From contig NZ_FMCH01000388.1 in NCBI RefSeq assembly GCF_900091855.1, forward strand, positions 84,927 through 148,926: a DNA stretch of 64,000 nucleotides, given 5' to 3'. The notes under the pieces are model-generated. The model saw only the letters and a program-made list of their open reading frames with translations. It was not told the origin of the DNA and did not search any database. The position numbers were made by a program, and so were the translations under genes. This document shows, one piece after another, positions 44,387 through 53,082 of the stretch. Within the stretch, counting starts at the first letter, position 1, and every line of letters begins with the position of its first letter. The stretch comes from Streptomyces sp. DvalAA-14 (GTDB taxonomy: Bacteria; Actinomycetota; Actinomycetes; Streptomycetales; Streptomycetaceae).

Positions 44387-46774
44387 CTACGGCCCGACCC
44401 CCGCGTTCGATCCGCCGCTCGGCAGCAGGATCGGCGGGATGCTCGGGCCGCCGGGGCCGCCCCCGGTGCCCTGCGTCGTGCCGCCGGTCGTTGTGCCGCC
44501 CGTGGTGCCGCCGCCGGTGCCGCCGGCCACGCCGCCGATCACCCCGGTGGTGGTCCCCATCGTCGTGACGCCGCCGTTCGTCGCACCGCCCAGGCTGTGG
44601 CGGTGCTTGCCGTCGTCGCCCGGCGTGGCCGTACCGCCCGGGGGCGCCGGGCTGTTCGGGTCGGCCGGGTTGGTGGGCGGCGGGGTCTGGTTCTCCTGGG
44701 CCTTGTCCGGGATGTTGAGCGGGACGGTGATGAAGTCCAGCACCGGCTTGCCCTTGAGAGCGCCGGATACGGCGTCCTTCCAGATCGGCGCGGGGCCGGT
44801 GGCGCCTTCGACCTTGCCGTAGTGGCGGGGGCCGATGGTGATGTCGGACATGTGCAGGCGGGTGCCGTTCTTGCCAGCGCCGTTCGGGTCGCCCATCCAG
44901 ACGGCGGCGGCGACGTTCGGCGTGTAGCCGGCGAACCAGGCGTCCTTGCGGTCGTCGGTGGTGCCGGTCTTACCGGCGGTGGGCCGGCCTTCGAGGTTGG
45001 CCGCCGTACCCGTACCGTCGTCGACCACGCCTTCGAGCATGGTGTTCAGGGTGTCCGCGGTGTCCGTCGACATCGCCCGCGAGCAGAGCGACTTGGGCAC
45101 CGTCAGGTGCTTGCCGGCCGAGTTGGTGACCGAGTTGATCACGACCGGCGTGCAGTAGACACCGCGGTTGGCGAAGGCGGCGTACGCGGCGGACACCGTC
45201 AGCGGCGACAGCTCGTTGGTGCCGAGGGTCAGCGACGCGACCGGCTTCAGCGCGGTGCCGTCGGCGCGGGTGACGCCCAGCTTGGCGGCCATGTTCAGTA
45301 TCGGGCAGAGCCCGACGTTCTGCTCCAGAGCCACGAAGTAGGTGTTGATCGACCGCTTGAGCGCCTCGGGCATCCGGAACGGACCGACCTCGCTGGTCAT
45401 CTCGTTCTGGGTGCCCTGCCCGTTCGGCGGGATGACGGTCCCACCGCACGTCGTCACGGTGGGGTAGGGCAACTTGTACGGCGCCGGGTACTGCTGGGTC
45501 GGCTTGAAGCCGGCCTCCAGCGCCGCGGCCGCGGTGATCGGTTTGAACGTCGAGCCGTTGGCGAATCCGCCGCCGCCGCCCATGTCGGCGTCGACCGAGT
45601 AGTTGATCTCGGTTTCGTTCTTGCCGGAGCCGTACGGCTTGCTCTGCCCCATCGCGAGGACCTTGCCGGTGCCGGGCTGCACCATGGTCATCGCCGCGGC
45701 GATGTCGTCGGTCTTGTAGACGTGCTTGTTGATCCCCTTCAGCAGGGAACGCTGCGACTTGGGATCGAGGGTGGTCGTGATGGTCAGGCCGCCGGTGTTC
45801 CAGAGCTTGGCGCGTTCGTCCTTCGTCTTCCCGAAGGCGGCGTTCTCCAGGAACGTGTGCTCGACGTAGTCGCAGAAGAAGCCGGCGCCGTTGACCGCGG
45901 TGATGCAGCCGCTCTTGGGGGCGCTCACCTTGAGGCCCAGCGGCGCCTTCTCCGCGGTGGCGGCCTGCGCCGCGGTGATGTCCTTGAGCTGCGCCATCCG
46001 CGCGAGCACGGTGTTGCGCCGCTGGAGCGCCTCCTGCTCGTCGCTGATGGGGTCGTAGCGGCTCGGCGACTGGACGAGGCCGGCCAGCAGCGCGGCCTGG
46101 TCGAGGGTGAGGTCGGCGGCGTGCCGGCTGAAGTAGCGCTCGGAGGCGGCCTCGATGCCGTACGCCTGCTCGCCGAAGAAGGTGATGTTGAGGTAGTTCT
46201 CCAGGATCTTCTTCTTGCCGAGTTCCTTCTCGACCTGGATCGCGTACTTCATTTCCTTGATCTTGCGCCCGACGGTCTGCTGGGTGGCCTGGGCGACCTT
46301 GGTCGCGTCGTCGCCGGCCTCCTCCACGAAGACGTTCTTCACGTACTGCTGGGTCAGCGTGGAGGCGCCCTGGGTGTCGCCGGTGGAGGCGTTGTTGCTC
46401 ATCGCGCGCAGGATGCCCTTGACGTCGAGCGCGCCGTGCTCGTAATACCGCGCGTCCTCGATGTCCACGATGGCCTGCAGGATGTTCGGGCTCATCTTGG
46501 TGATCGGGACGACCGTGCGGTCGCGGGAATACACGGTGGCGATCAGGCCGCCGTTGGCGTCGAGGATCCGGGACGCCTGGCTCAGCGGGGGTTGCTCCAG
46601 CTCACCCGGGAGATGGTCGAAGCCCGCGGCGGTGCCCTTTGCGGACAGGCCGAGGGCACCGGTGGCCGGCAGGGCGATTCCTGCCAGGACGACACCGGCG
46701 AGCACGCTGACACCGAGGAACTTGGCGGCCTGCTGGGCCGTCGACAGCCCCCCGCCCGAACGCTTGTGGACCAT
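44387..46774 (-). CDS. Class A penicillin-binding protein (glycosyltransferase/transpeptidase)
   Basis: 795 residues. A cytoplasmic tail and one membrane segment (FLGVSVLAGVVLAGIALPA) come first. The GT51 glycosyltransferase domain has IVDIEDARYYEHGALDVKGI and GASTLTQQYVKN, and later ENYLNITFFGEQAYGIEAAS. The transpeptidase domain has the three serine-acyltransferase motifs: STFKPI (SxxK), SIN (SxN) and KTGTTD. The C-terminus is Gly/Thr-rich and likely extends into the wall. It makes and cross-links peptidoglycan at the outer face of the membrane. It is divergent from wblA, the same neighbourhood as in S. coelicolor (SCO3580-SCO3579). Confidence 0.93.
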   Translation of the reverse strand: MVHKRSGGGLSTAQQAAKFLGVSVLAGVVLAGIALPATGALGLSAKGTAAGFDHLPGELEQPPLSQASRILDANGGLIATVYSRDRTVVPITKMSPNILQAIVDIEDARYYEHGALDVKGILRAMSNNASTGDTQGASTLTQQYVKNVFVEEAGDDATKVAQATQQTVGRKIKEMKYAIQVEKELGKKKILENYLNITFFGEQAYGIEAASERYFSRHAADLTLDQAALLAGLVQSPSRYDPISDEQEALQRRNTVLARMAQLKDITAAQAATAEKAPLGLKVSAPKSGCITAVNGAGFFCDYVEHTFLENAAFGKTKDERAKLWNTGGLTITTTLDPKSQRSLLKGINKHVYKTDDIAAAMTMVQPGTGKVLAMGQSKPYGSGKNETEINYSVDADMGGGGGFANGSTFKPITAAAALEAGFKPTQQYPAPYKLPYPTVTTCGGTVIPPNGQGTQNEMTSEVGPFRMPEALKRSINTYFVALEQNVGLCPILNMAAKLGVTRADGTALKPVASLTLGTNELSPLTVSAAYAAFANRGVYCTPVVINSVTNSAGKHLTVPKSLCSRAMSTDTADTLNTMLEGVVDDGTGTAANLEGRPTAGKTGTTDDRKDAWFAGYTPNVAAAVWMGDPNGAGKNGTRLHMSDITIGPRHYGKVEGATGPAPIWKDAVSGALKGKPVLDFITVPLNIPDKAQENQTPPPTNPADPNSPAPPGGTATPGDDGKHRHSLGGATNGGVTTMGTTTGVIGGVAGGTGGGTTGGTTTGGTTQGTGGGPGGPSIPPILLPSGGSNAGVGP

Positions 46775-46820
46775 GAAGGCAGCCTACGTTGCGATTCACC
46801 GGACGTGCGCCCATCTGTTC

Positions 46821-46833
46821 GTTACTCTGTAAC
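46821..46833. promoter_or_regulatory. Palindrome GTTACTCTGTAAC upstream of the PBP gene
   Basis: GTTAC and GTAAC flank TCT, 47 bp upstream of the PBP start codon, in the PBP-wblA divergent region (46775-47157). It could be a regulator site or overlap the PBP promoter. No identity is assigned. Confidence 0.35.
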
Positions 46834-46874
46834 AGACAGGGCGCGATCGTCGTGCGCGTCTCTGCCTCCCGTTG

Positions 46875-46890
46875 TCACTCTTGTGAGTGA
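46875..46890. promoter_or_regulatory. Palindrome TCACTCTTGTGAGTGA in the PBP-wblA intergenic region
   Basis: TCACTC and GAGTGA flank TTGT. Both halves match the half-sites described for BldD (TnACnC and GnGTnA), but the spacing is four bases instead of one. wblA is a known BldD target in Streptomyces, so the site deserves attention, though the spacing argues against a standard BldD box. The remainder of this 383-bp region holds no gene. Confidence 0.35.
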
Positions 46891-47157
46891 TGAGAACTGT
46901 CCGAATTTCGGCATATGCCCAGAGATTTGAGCGTCTCGGGCGACGAACTACCCGCATTCGTCCCGTAAGTCCGAATTCGATCACCGTCACTCCGGTGGGT
47001 GATCTACCGCGCACCCATAGTCCATTCGGGCCATGCAAGATTGGGCCTGAAAGGGCTGTTGCGTCGCGCCTACCTTCCGTAACGTCCCAACTGGCAGCGG
47101 TGAATATGCCGTTTGCCGCCGTGGGGGAGCCTCGATTCGGGAGAGGACGGCGCCAGC

Positions 47158-47490
47158 ATGAGCAGCTGGGTAACCGACTGGAGCACGCAAGCGGCGTGCA
47201 AGACGACGGATCCGGACGAACTCTTCGTCCAGGGCGCGGCCCAGAACAGGGCCAAGGCGGTGTGCACCGGCTGCCCGGTGCGGACCGAGTGCCTGGCCGA
47301 CGCGCTCGATCACCGGGTGGAGTTCGGTGTGTGGGGGGGAATGACAGAGCGTGAACGCCGGGCGCTCCTGCGCCGCCGTCCGATGGTGACCTCCTGGCGG
47401 AGGCTGCTGGAGACGGCACGCACGGAGTACGAGCGCAGCACAGGACTGCTGCCGCTCGACGACGAGGACGACTACGCGGTGGCCGGCTGA
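47158..47490 (+). CDS. wblA: WblA, WhiB-family iron-sulfur developmental regulator
   Basis: 110 residues. Cysteines at 14, 36, 39 and 45 (AACKTTDPDELF and AVCTGCPVRTEC) form the [4Fe-4S] site. GVWGG is followed by the basic stretch RERRALLRRRP for DNA or sigma-factor contact. The long C-terminal TSWRRLLETARTEYERSTG with LPLDDED is characteristic of WblA rather than other Wbl proteins. WblA acts early in aerial development and represses antibiotic production. The start at 47158 follows GGAGAGGACGG. The neighbours (PBP and two ArsA-type ATPases) match the S. coelicolor wblA (SCO3579) locus. Confidence 0.95.
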   Translation: MSSWVTDWSTQAACKTTDPDELFVQGAAQNRAKAVCTGCPVRTECLADALDHRVEFGVWGGMTERERRALLRRRPMVTSWRRLLETARTEYERSTGLLPLDDEDDYAVAG

Positions 47491-47571
47491 CCCGCCGACC
47501 CGCGTCCACTGCTTTCGCGGACTCCGCCGAACGGGATCCCGGCTGACCGGAATCCGCGAAACAGCAGGAGG

Positions 47572-48945
47572 TCAGGCTGCGGCCGGCTGACCCGCCAGCC
47601 GCAGGCCGATCATCCGCAGCCCGTCGAGGTCGTGCACGTCGCCGGGGAGCGCCGTCACGTCCACCATGGGAACTTCCGGGTGCACGGACACGAAGCGGTC
47701 GCGCGTGCGTCGTTCACGCGCGACGACCTGCATGCGCTCGGCGTGCAGACGCAGCAATCCGGCAGTGAGCCGTTCCGTACGGGCCTGCCGGTCTCCTTCC
47801 GTACGGTCCTGGTGTTCCTGGGTGCCGTCGGCGCTACCTCGGACAGCATTCCCGGGTGACGGATCGACCATGCGGCCGGTACCAAGATTTTCGGCGGTGT
47901 CGCCTTCGTCACGGCCGTGGTCTTCGTCACGGGCGCCGTCCTCGTCGAGGGCGTCGGCCGCTTCGGCTGCCGCGTCGGCCGCGGCGTCCTCCAGTGCCTC
48001 GGCCGCGGCGTCCTCCAGCGCCTCGGCCGCGGCCAGCGCGCGCTCGGCGGTGAGCCGGTCGGCGCCGCTGCCGTGCACCCGGTTGAGCACCAGGCCGGCC
48101 AGCGGCATGTCCTCGGCGGCCAGCCGCTCCACGAAGTAGGCCGCCTCGCGCAGCGCGTCCCGCTCCGGCGCGGCCACCACCAGGAAGGCGGTGCCCGGCG
48201 CCTGGAGCAGCCGGTACGTGGCGTCGGCGCGGGTGCGGAAGCCGCCGAACATCGTGTCCATCGCCGAGATGAAGGTCTGCACGTCCCGCAACAGCCCGGC
48301 GCCCATCACCTTGCTGAGCGTGCCGGTCATCATCGACATGCCGATGTTGAGCACCTTCACGCCGGCCCGCCCGCCCACCTTGGCCGGGGCCATCAGCAGC
48401 TTGATGAAGCGGCCGTCCAGGAAGGAGCCCAGCCGCTTCGGGGCGTCCAGGAAGTCCAGCGCGCTGCGGCTCGGCGGGGTGTCGACGATGATCAGGTCCC
48501 ACGCGTCCTGCGCCCGCAGCTGGCCGAGTTTCTCCATCGCCATGTACTCCTGCGTGCCGGCGAAACCGGCGGACAGCGATTGGTAGAAGGGGTTCTCCAG
48601 GATCGCCCTGGCCCGTTCGGCGTCGGAGTGCTGGACCACGACCTCGTCGAAGGTCCGCTTCATGTCGAGCATCATCGCGTGCAGGGAGCCGCCGGCCGAC
48701 CGATCAATTCCGGCCACCTCGCGCGGCGTGTTGTCGAGTTCGGTGAGCCCCATGGACTGGGCGAGGCGCCGGGCCGGGTCGATGGTCAGTACGACGGCGG
48801 TACGGCCGCGCTCGGCGGCGCGCACACCGAGCGCCGCGGCGGTGGTCGTCTTGCCGACGCCGCCGGAGCCGCAGCACACGATGATGCGGGTCTTGGGGTC
48901 GTCGAGCAGCGGGTCGATGTCCAGCACGGGGCTCTCCAGGCTCAC
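47572..48945 (-). CDS. ArsA/GET3-like ATPase, second copy, with low-complexity insert
   Basis: 457 residues. The deviant P-loop CCGSGGVGKTTTAAALGV lies near residue 25, with LTIDPARRLAQSMG, the switch region DLIIVDTPPSRSALDFLDA and VVAAPERDALREAAYFVERL. Residues about 300-390 hold an acidic Ala/Glu/Asp-rich insert, with a repeated unit AAEALEDAAAEALEDAA and then DGARDEDHGRDEGD, before the conserved C-terminus resumes (LHAERMQVVARERRTRDRFV). The reading frame is maintained. It overlaps the upstream ArsA-like gene by four bases. These paired ATPases accompany wblA in Streptomyces. They lack the CxC-type metal site, so a role in protein targeting or complex assembly is likelier than arsenite export. 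Confidence 0.85.
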   Translation of the reverse strand: MSLESPVLDIDPLLDDPKTRIIVCCGSGGVGKTTTAAALGVRAAERGRTAVVLTIDPARRLAQSMGLTELDNTPREVAGIDRSAGGSLHAMMLDMKRTFDEVVVQHSDAERARAILENPFYQSLSAGFAGTQEYMAMEKLGQLRAQDAWDLIIVDTPPSRSALDFLDAPKRLGSFLDGRFIKLLMAPAKVGGRAGVKVLNIGMSMMTGTLSKVMGAGLLRDVQTFISAMDTMFGGFRTRADATYRLLQAPGTAFLVVAAPERDALREAAYFVERLAAEDMPLAGLVLNRVHGSGADRLTAERALAAAEALEDAAAEALEDAAADAAAEAADALDEDGARDEDHGRDEGDTAENLGTGRMVDPSPGNAVRGSADGTQEHQDRTEGDRQARTERLTAGLLRLHAERMQVVARERRTRDRFVSVHPEVPMVDVTALPGDVHDLDGLRMIGLRLAGQPAAA

Positions 48946-50204
48946 TGTCGGTCCTCGTCGTCCGGGTCGGCCGGGTCGTCCGCGTCGCTGTGGCGGGCGG
49001 AGTCGCGCAGGTCCTCCGTGTCGTCCAGGCCGCTGTCGGCGCCGTCGGGGCGGCCCGCCGGCCGGGTGAACACCGTCGCCTGCTTGCGCAGGCTCTCGGC
49101 GAGCCGGTAGAGGCCGCCCAGATCCATGCCCTCGCCGAACAGCTCCAACTCCCGGACCGGCAGCCCGAGCCCGGCGATCTCGGCGCGCTGCTCGCGCTCC
49201 AGCACCACCCGCTCGGCGTGCTCGTGCGCCTGGGCCAGCAGCGGGTCGACGAGACGTTCCGCCACACCGCCGCGGCGGGCGCCGCCGAGGCCGGCCTGGG
49301 ACAGCGCCTTGGCGACGGCGGTACGGCGCTTGGCGGCGGAGCCCGTTCCGTTGCCGTTGCCGCTCCCGTTCTTCGTGGGCTTCGCGGTCTTCGCGGTCTT
49401 CGAGCCGGAGCCGTTCCTGGCGCCGGCCGCGGCATCAGCGCCGCTGCCGCCCACCGTGTTGGCCGTCGGGTCGCGGAACTCCGCCAGTTCGGCGTCGGCG
49501 AGCAGCACCGGGCGCACCATGTTGACGATCACCGCGCCCACCGGCAGCCCGGCCCGGCGCAGCTCGGCCACGCCGTCCATCGTCTCCTGGACCGGCATCT
49601 CCTCCAGCAGGGTGACCAGGTGGATCGCGGTCTGCGGGGACTTCAGCACCCGCATCACGGCCTGGGCCTGGTTGTGTATCGGACCGACCCGGGCCAGGCC
49701 GGCGACCTCGTCGTTGACATTGAGGAAGCGGGTGATCCGGCCGGTGGGCGGGGCGTCGAGCACCACCGCGTCGTAGACCGGCCAGCCGGCCTTGTCCTTG
49801 CGGCGTACCGCCTCGCACACCTTTCCGGTGAGCAGGACGTCGCGCAGGCCCGGGGCGACGGTGGTGGCGAAGTCGATCGCGCCGAGCTTCCTGAGGGCGC
49901 GGCCGGCCCGGCCGAGCTTGTAGAACATGTCGAGGTAGTCCAGCACCGCCTGCTCGGCGTCGATGGCCAGCGCGTGCACCTCACCGCCGCCGGACGCGGA
50001 GGCGATCCGGCGTTCGGTGTACGGCAGCGCGTCGGTCTCGAAGATCTGTGCGATGCCTTGGCGCTCCTCCACCTCGGCCAGCAGCACCCGGCGGCCTTCG
50101 GCCGCGAGGGCGAGCGCGAGGGCGGCGGCGACCGTGGTCTTACCCGTGCCGCCCTTGCCCGTCACGATGTGGAGCCTGACGGCAGATGACTGTTGAGGGC
50201 TCAC
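48942..50204 (-). CDS. ArsA/GET3-like ATPase, first copy
   Basis: About 420 residues. The P-loop is LHIVTGKGGTGKTTVAAALA, followed by LLAEVEERQGIAQIF, the switch DAVVLDAPPTGRITRFLNV, HLVTLLEEMPVQETMDGV and VNMVRPVLLADAELAEF. A Gly/Thr/Lys-rich linker precedes the C-terminal part (VVLEREQRAEIAGLGLPV). I chose GTG 50202-50204 (VSPQQSSAVRL); GGAAGG abuts it, which is unusually close. An in-frame GTG at 50220-50222 is the alternative and would be leaderless or weakly initiated. The stop overlaps the start of the second ArsA-like gene, so they are co-translated. Confidence 0.88.
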   Translation of the reverse strand: MSPQQSSAVRLHIVTGKGGTGKTTVAAALALALAAEGRRVLLAEVEERQGIAQIFETDALPYTERRIASASGGGEVHALAIDAEQAVLDYLDMFYKLGRAGRALRKLGAIDFATTVAPGLRDVLLTGKVCEAVRRKDKAGWPVYDAVVLDAPPTGRITRFLNVNDEVAGLARVGPIHNQAQAVMRVLKSPQTAIHLVTLLEEMPVQETMDGVAELRRAGLPVGAVIVNMVRPVLLADAELAEFRDPTANTVGGSGADAAAGARNGSGSKTAKTAKPTKNGSGNGNGTGSAAKRRTAVAKALSQAGLGGARRGGVAERLVDPLLAQAHEHAERVVLEREQRAEIAGLGLPVRELELFGEGMDLGGLYRLAESLRKQATVFTRPAGRPDGADSGLDDTEDLRDSARHSDADDPADPDDEDRQ

Positions 50205-50493
50205 CCTTCCGAGCCTAACCACTCGACGGCCCGGCTACTCCGCTGGCCGTCCGGTTGGGGCGGCGCGCGGGGTAGCCCGAGGGCTGCCGGGAGGCGGGCG
50301 CGGGTTCACGCGTGGGTGATCCGCGAGTGGTCCGGCGAGGGTTCGCGGGTGGTAAGTGCGTGCCCCGGGAACGGCCCCGGGAACGGCCTTGGGGAGGGCC
50401 GCGGGGGCGGCCTTGGGGAGGGCCGCAGGGCGGGTCCGCGAGTTGTCCACAGGGGGCGGACGGGGGTGGCTGAGGAGGCACTACAGTCGCCGT

Positions 50494-50655
50494 ATGGCAA
50501 AGAAGTGGGAATACGCGACGGTGCCGCTGCTCGTGCACGCGACGAAGCAGATCCTCGACACCTGGGGTGAGGACGGCTGGGAGCTGGTGCAGGTCGTGCC
50601 GGGGCCGAATTCGGAGCAGCTGGTCGCGTACTTCAAGCGGGAGAAGCAGGCATGA
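50494..50655 (+). CDS. DUF4177 small protein
   Basis: 53 residues: MAKKWEYATVPLLVHATKQI, then WGEDGWELVQVVPGP and QLVAYFKREK. This is the DUF4177 pattern (KWEY..., GW.LV.V, ..V.YFKR). The stop overlaps the next start (ATGA), coupling it to the RidA-like gene, an arrangement seen in other streptomycetes. Function unknown. Confidence 0.88.
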   Translation: MAKKWEYATVPLLVHATKQILDTWGEDGWELVQVVPGPNSEQLVAYFKREKQA

Positions 50656-51119
50656 GCGGGGCGGTCGAGGCGCGGCTGGCCGAGCTCGGCATCACCCTGC
50701 CGGAGGTGGTGCCGCCGCTGGCCGCCTACCAGCCGGCCGTGCGGTCCGGGGCGTATGTCTTCACCGCCGGACAGCTGCCGATGGTGGACGGCAAGCTGCC
50801 CGCCACCGGCAAGGTGGGCGCCGAGGTCACCCCCGAGCAGGCGAAGGAGCTGGCGCGCGTCTGCGCGCTCAACGCCCTGGCGGCGGTCCGTTCCGTGATC
50901 GGCGATCTCGACCGCATAGCCCGCGTCGTCAAGGTGGTCGGCTTCGTCGCCTCCACCCCCGATTTCACCGGCCAGCCCGGGGTCGTCAACGGAGCGAGTG
51001 AGCTGCTCGGCGAGGTGCTCGGCGAGCGGGGCGTCCACGCCCGCAGCGCGGTGGGGGTGACCGTCCTCCCGCTGGACGCCCCGGTGGAGGTCGAGATCCA
51101 GGTCGAACTGACCGACTGA
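50652..51119 (+). CDS. RidA/YjgF-family protein
   Basis: 155 residues. It has YQPAVRSGAYVFTAGQLPM, CALNALAAVRSVIGDLDRIA, VKVVGFVASTPDF and the final GVHARSAVGVTVLPLDAPVEVEIQVE, the standard RidA core. The conserved arginine of deaminases (normally near GVHARxA) is present. RidA proteins hydrolyse reactive enamine/imine intermediates. Some YjgF subfamilies lack this activity, so the substrate is open. Confidence 0.9.
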   Translation: MSGAVEARLAELGITLPEVVPPLAAYQPAVRSGAYVFTAGQLPMVDGKLPATGKVGAEVTPEQAKELARVCALNALAAVRSVIGDLDRIARVVKVVGFVASTPDFTGQPGVVNGASELLGEVLGERGVHARSAVGVTVLPLDAPVEVEIQVELTD

Positions 51120-51352
51120 CCGACTGACCGGCTGACCGACGGGACTCACGGACTGACGCACTGACCCGTCCGGGCGCGTCCCGCCGCGCGGGGCACGCAC
51201 CCCTGGGACCCGGGGGCCGCGGGGCGTTCGGGTGACCGGCCCGGGACCGCGCCGGGCTGGTGCCGGCCGGTGCGGGCCACTGCGGCCGGGTGCGCCGCCT
51301 GCGCGGGGGCGGGGCTACCCCGCGGTCGAACAGACGCCGTAAAGTCCGGGCC

Positions 51353-52243
51353 ATGACCTCGATGGACGGTGGCGGTGTGGCCGCGGCGTGGCCCGAGCGG
51401 ATTCGGGCGCTCCGGGACGGGGAGCTGGTGCCGGCGGCGCCGCGGCGGGCGGCCACCGTGCTGCTGCTGCGGGACGGGCGGGACGGGCCCGTGGTGCACA
51501 TGCTGCGGCGCCACGCCGGGATGGCTTTTGCCGCGGGGATGTACGCCTATCCGGGTGGCGGGGTGGACCCGAGGGACGAGCGGCCGGTGGGCTGGGCCGG
51601 GCCGGGGCTCGATACGTGGGCCGCCGCCCTCGGGGTGGCGCCGGCGCACGCGCAGGCGGTGGTGTGCGCGGCGGTGCGGGAGACGTTCGAGGAGTCCGGC
51701 GTGCTGCTCGCCGGGCCGGACGCATCGGCCGTCGTCGCCGACACCACCGGCGAGGACTGGGAGGCCGACCGGACCGCCCTGGTCCGCCACGAGCTGGCCT
51801 TCGCCGACTTCCTGGCCCGCCGCCACCTCGTGCTGCGCTCCGACCTGCTCGCCCCCTGGGCCCGCTGGATCACCCCGGAGTTCGAGGCGCGCCGCTACGA
51901 CACCTGGTTCTTCCTGGCCCTGCTCCCGGCGGGCCAGCGCACCCGGGACGTCTCCGGCGAGGCCGACCGCACCGCGTGGCTGCGCCCCGCCGAAGCCGTC
52001 GCGGGCTACGACCGCGGCGAGCTGGTCATGCTGCCGCCCACCGTCAGCACGCTGCGCGCCCTGCTCCCGTACGGTGCCGCGGCCGACGCCCTCGCCGCCG
52101 CGCCGGGCCGTGACCTCAGCCCGGTGCTGGCCCGGGCCGAGGTGGGCGAGGACGGCAGCGTCGTGCTGAGCTGGCCGGGCCACGACGAGTTCACCCAGGT
52201 CTTCCCGGCCGGGCCGGACGCGTCGCGGGAGGAGGTCCGATGA
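51353..52243 (+). CDS. Nudix hydrolase
   Basis: 296 residues from the ATG at 51353. The Nudix motif is split by an insertion: AYPGGGVDPRD at the beginning, and AAVRETFEESGVLLAG for the REuxEExGu part, as in NUDT19-like CoA/nucleotide diphosphatases. HELAFADFLARRHLVLRSDLL and WITPEFEARRYDTWFF follow. The substrate cannot be read from the sequence. The stop overlaps the start of the metallo-beta-lactamase gene, so the two form a coupled unit, as in other streptomycetes. Confidence 0.88.
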   Translation: MTSMDGGGVAAAWPERIRALRDGELVPAAPRRAATVLLLRDGRDGPVVHMLRRHAGMAFAAGMYAYPGGGVDPRDERPVGWAGPGLDTWAAALGVAPAHAQAVVCAAVRETFEESGVLLAGPDASAVVADTTGEDWEADRTALVRHELAFADFLARRHLVLRSDLLAPWARWITPEFEARRYDTWFFLALLPAGQRTRDVSGEADRTAWLRPAEAVAGYDRGELVMLPPTVSTLRALLPYGAAADALAAAPGRDLSPVLARAEVGEDGSVVLSWPGHDEFTQVFPAGPDASREEVR

Positions 52244-53082
52244 CCGGGCCGACCCCACCGCCGCCACCCGGCCGGCCCCGCTCCCCGGTCGGTGGCCGGG
52301 CCACCGACCGCGCGCGGTGCGTACTGGCCCCGAACCCCTCGGCGATGACCCTGGACGGCACCAACACCTGGATCGTCGCCGAGCCGGGCTCCCGGCTTGC
52401 CGTCGTCATCGACCCCGGCCCGCTGGACGAGGCGCACCTGGCGAACGTGGTGGCCACCGCCGAGCGCGCGGACCTGCGGATCGCCCTGACCCTGCTCACC
52501 CACGGCCACCCCGACCACGCCGAGAGCGCCGCCCGGTTCGCCGAGCTGACCCGTACCCCGGTGCGCGCGCTGGACCCGGCGCTCCGGCTCGGCGACGAGG
52601 GACTGGTCGCGGGGGACACGGTGACCACCGGCGGTCTGGAGCTGCGAGTGGTGGCCACCCCCGGGCACACCGCGGACTCGCTCTCCTTCCACCTGCCCGC
52701 CGACGACGCGGTGCTGACCGGCGACACCGTGCTGGGCCGCGGTACCACCGTGGTGGCCCACCCCGAAGGCCGGCTCGGCGACTACCTGGACTCGCTGCGG
52801 CGCCTCCAGGCGCTCACCGTCGACGGCGGCGTGGACACGATCCTGCCCGGCCACGGACCGGTGCTCGCCGACGCGCGCGGCGCCGTCGAGTTCTACCTCG
52901 CCCACCGCGCGCACCGCCTGGCGCAGGTGGAGACCGCCGTCGAGCAGGGGCTGGGCAGCCCCGCCGAGGTCGTCGCCCACGTCTACGCCGACGTGGACCG
53001 GGCGCTCTGGCCCGCCGCCGAGCTGTCGGTCCTCGCCCAGCTCGACTACCTGCGCGAACACGGACTGATCGAGACACCATGA
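52240..53082 (+). CDS. Metallo-beta-lactamase fold hydrolase
   Basis: 280 residues. It includes ARCVLAPNPSAMTLDGTNTW, the metal site LTHGHPDHAESAARF, TPGHTADSLSFHL and ADDAVLTGDTVLGRG, then ILPGHGPVL. A C-terminal winged-helix-like tail (QVETAVEQGLGSPAEVVAHV) matches the LACTB2-like subgroup, whose members cut RNA or act as general hydrolases. It starts inside the Nudix stop and ends on the P450 start. Confidence 0.9.
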   Translation: MTGPTPPPPPGRPRSPVGGRATDRARCVLAPNPSAMTLDGTNTWIVAEPGSRLAVVIDPGPLDEAHLANVVATAERADLRIALTLLTHGHPDHAESAARFAELTRTPVRALDPALRLGDEGLVAGDTVTTGGLELRVVATPGHTADSLSFHLPADDAVLTGDTVLGRGTTVVAHPEGRLGDYLDSLRRLQALTVDGGVDTILPGHGPVLADARGAVEFYLAHRAHRLAQVETAVEQGLGSPAEVVAHVYADVDRALWPAAELSVLAQLDYLREHGLIETP

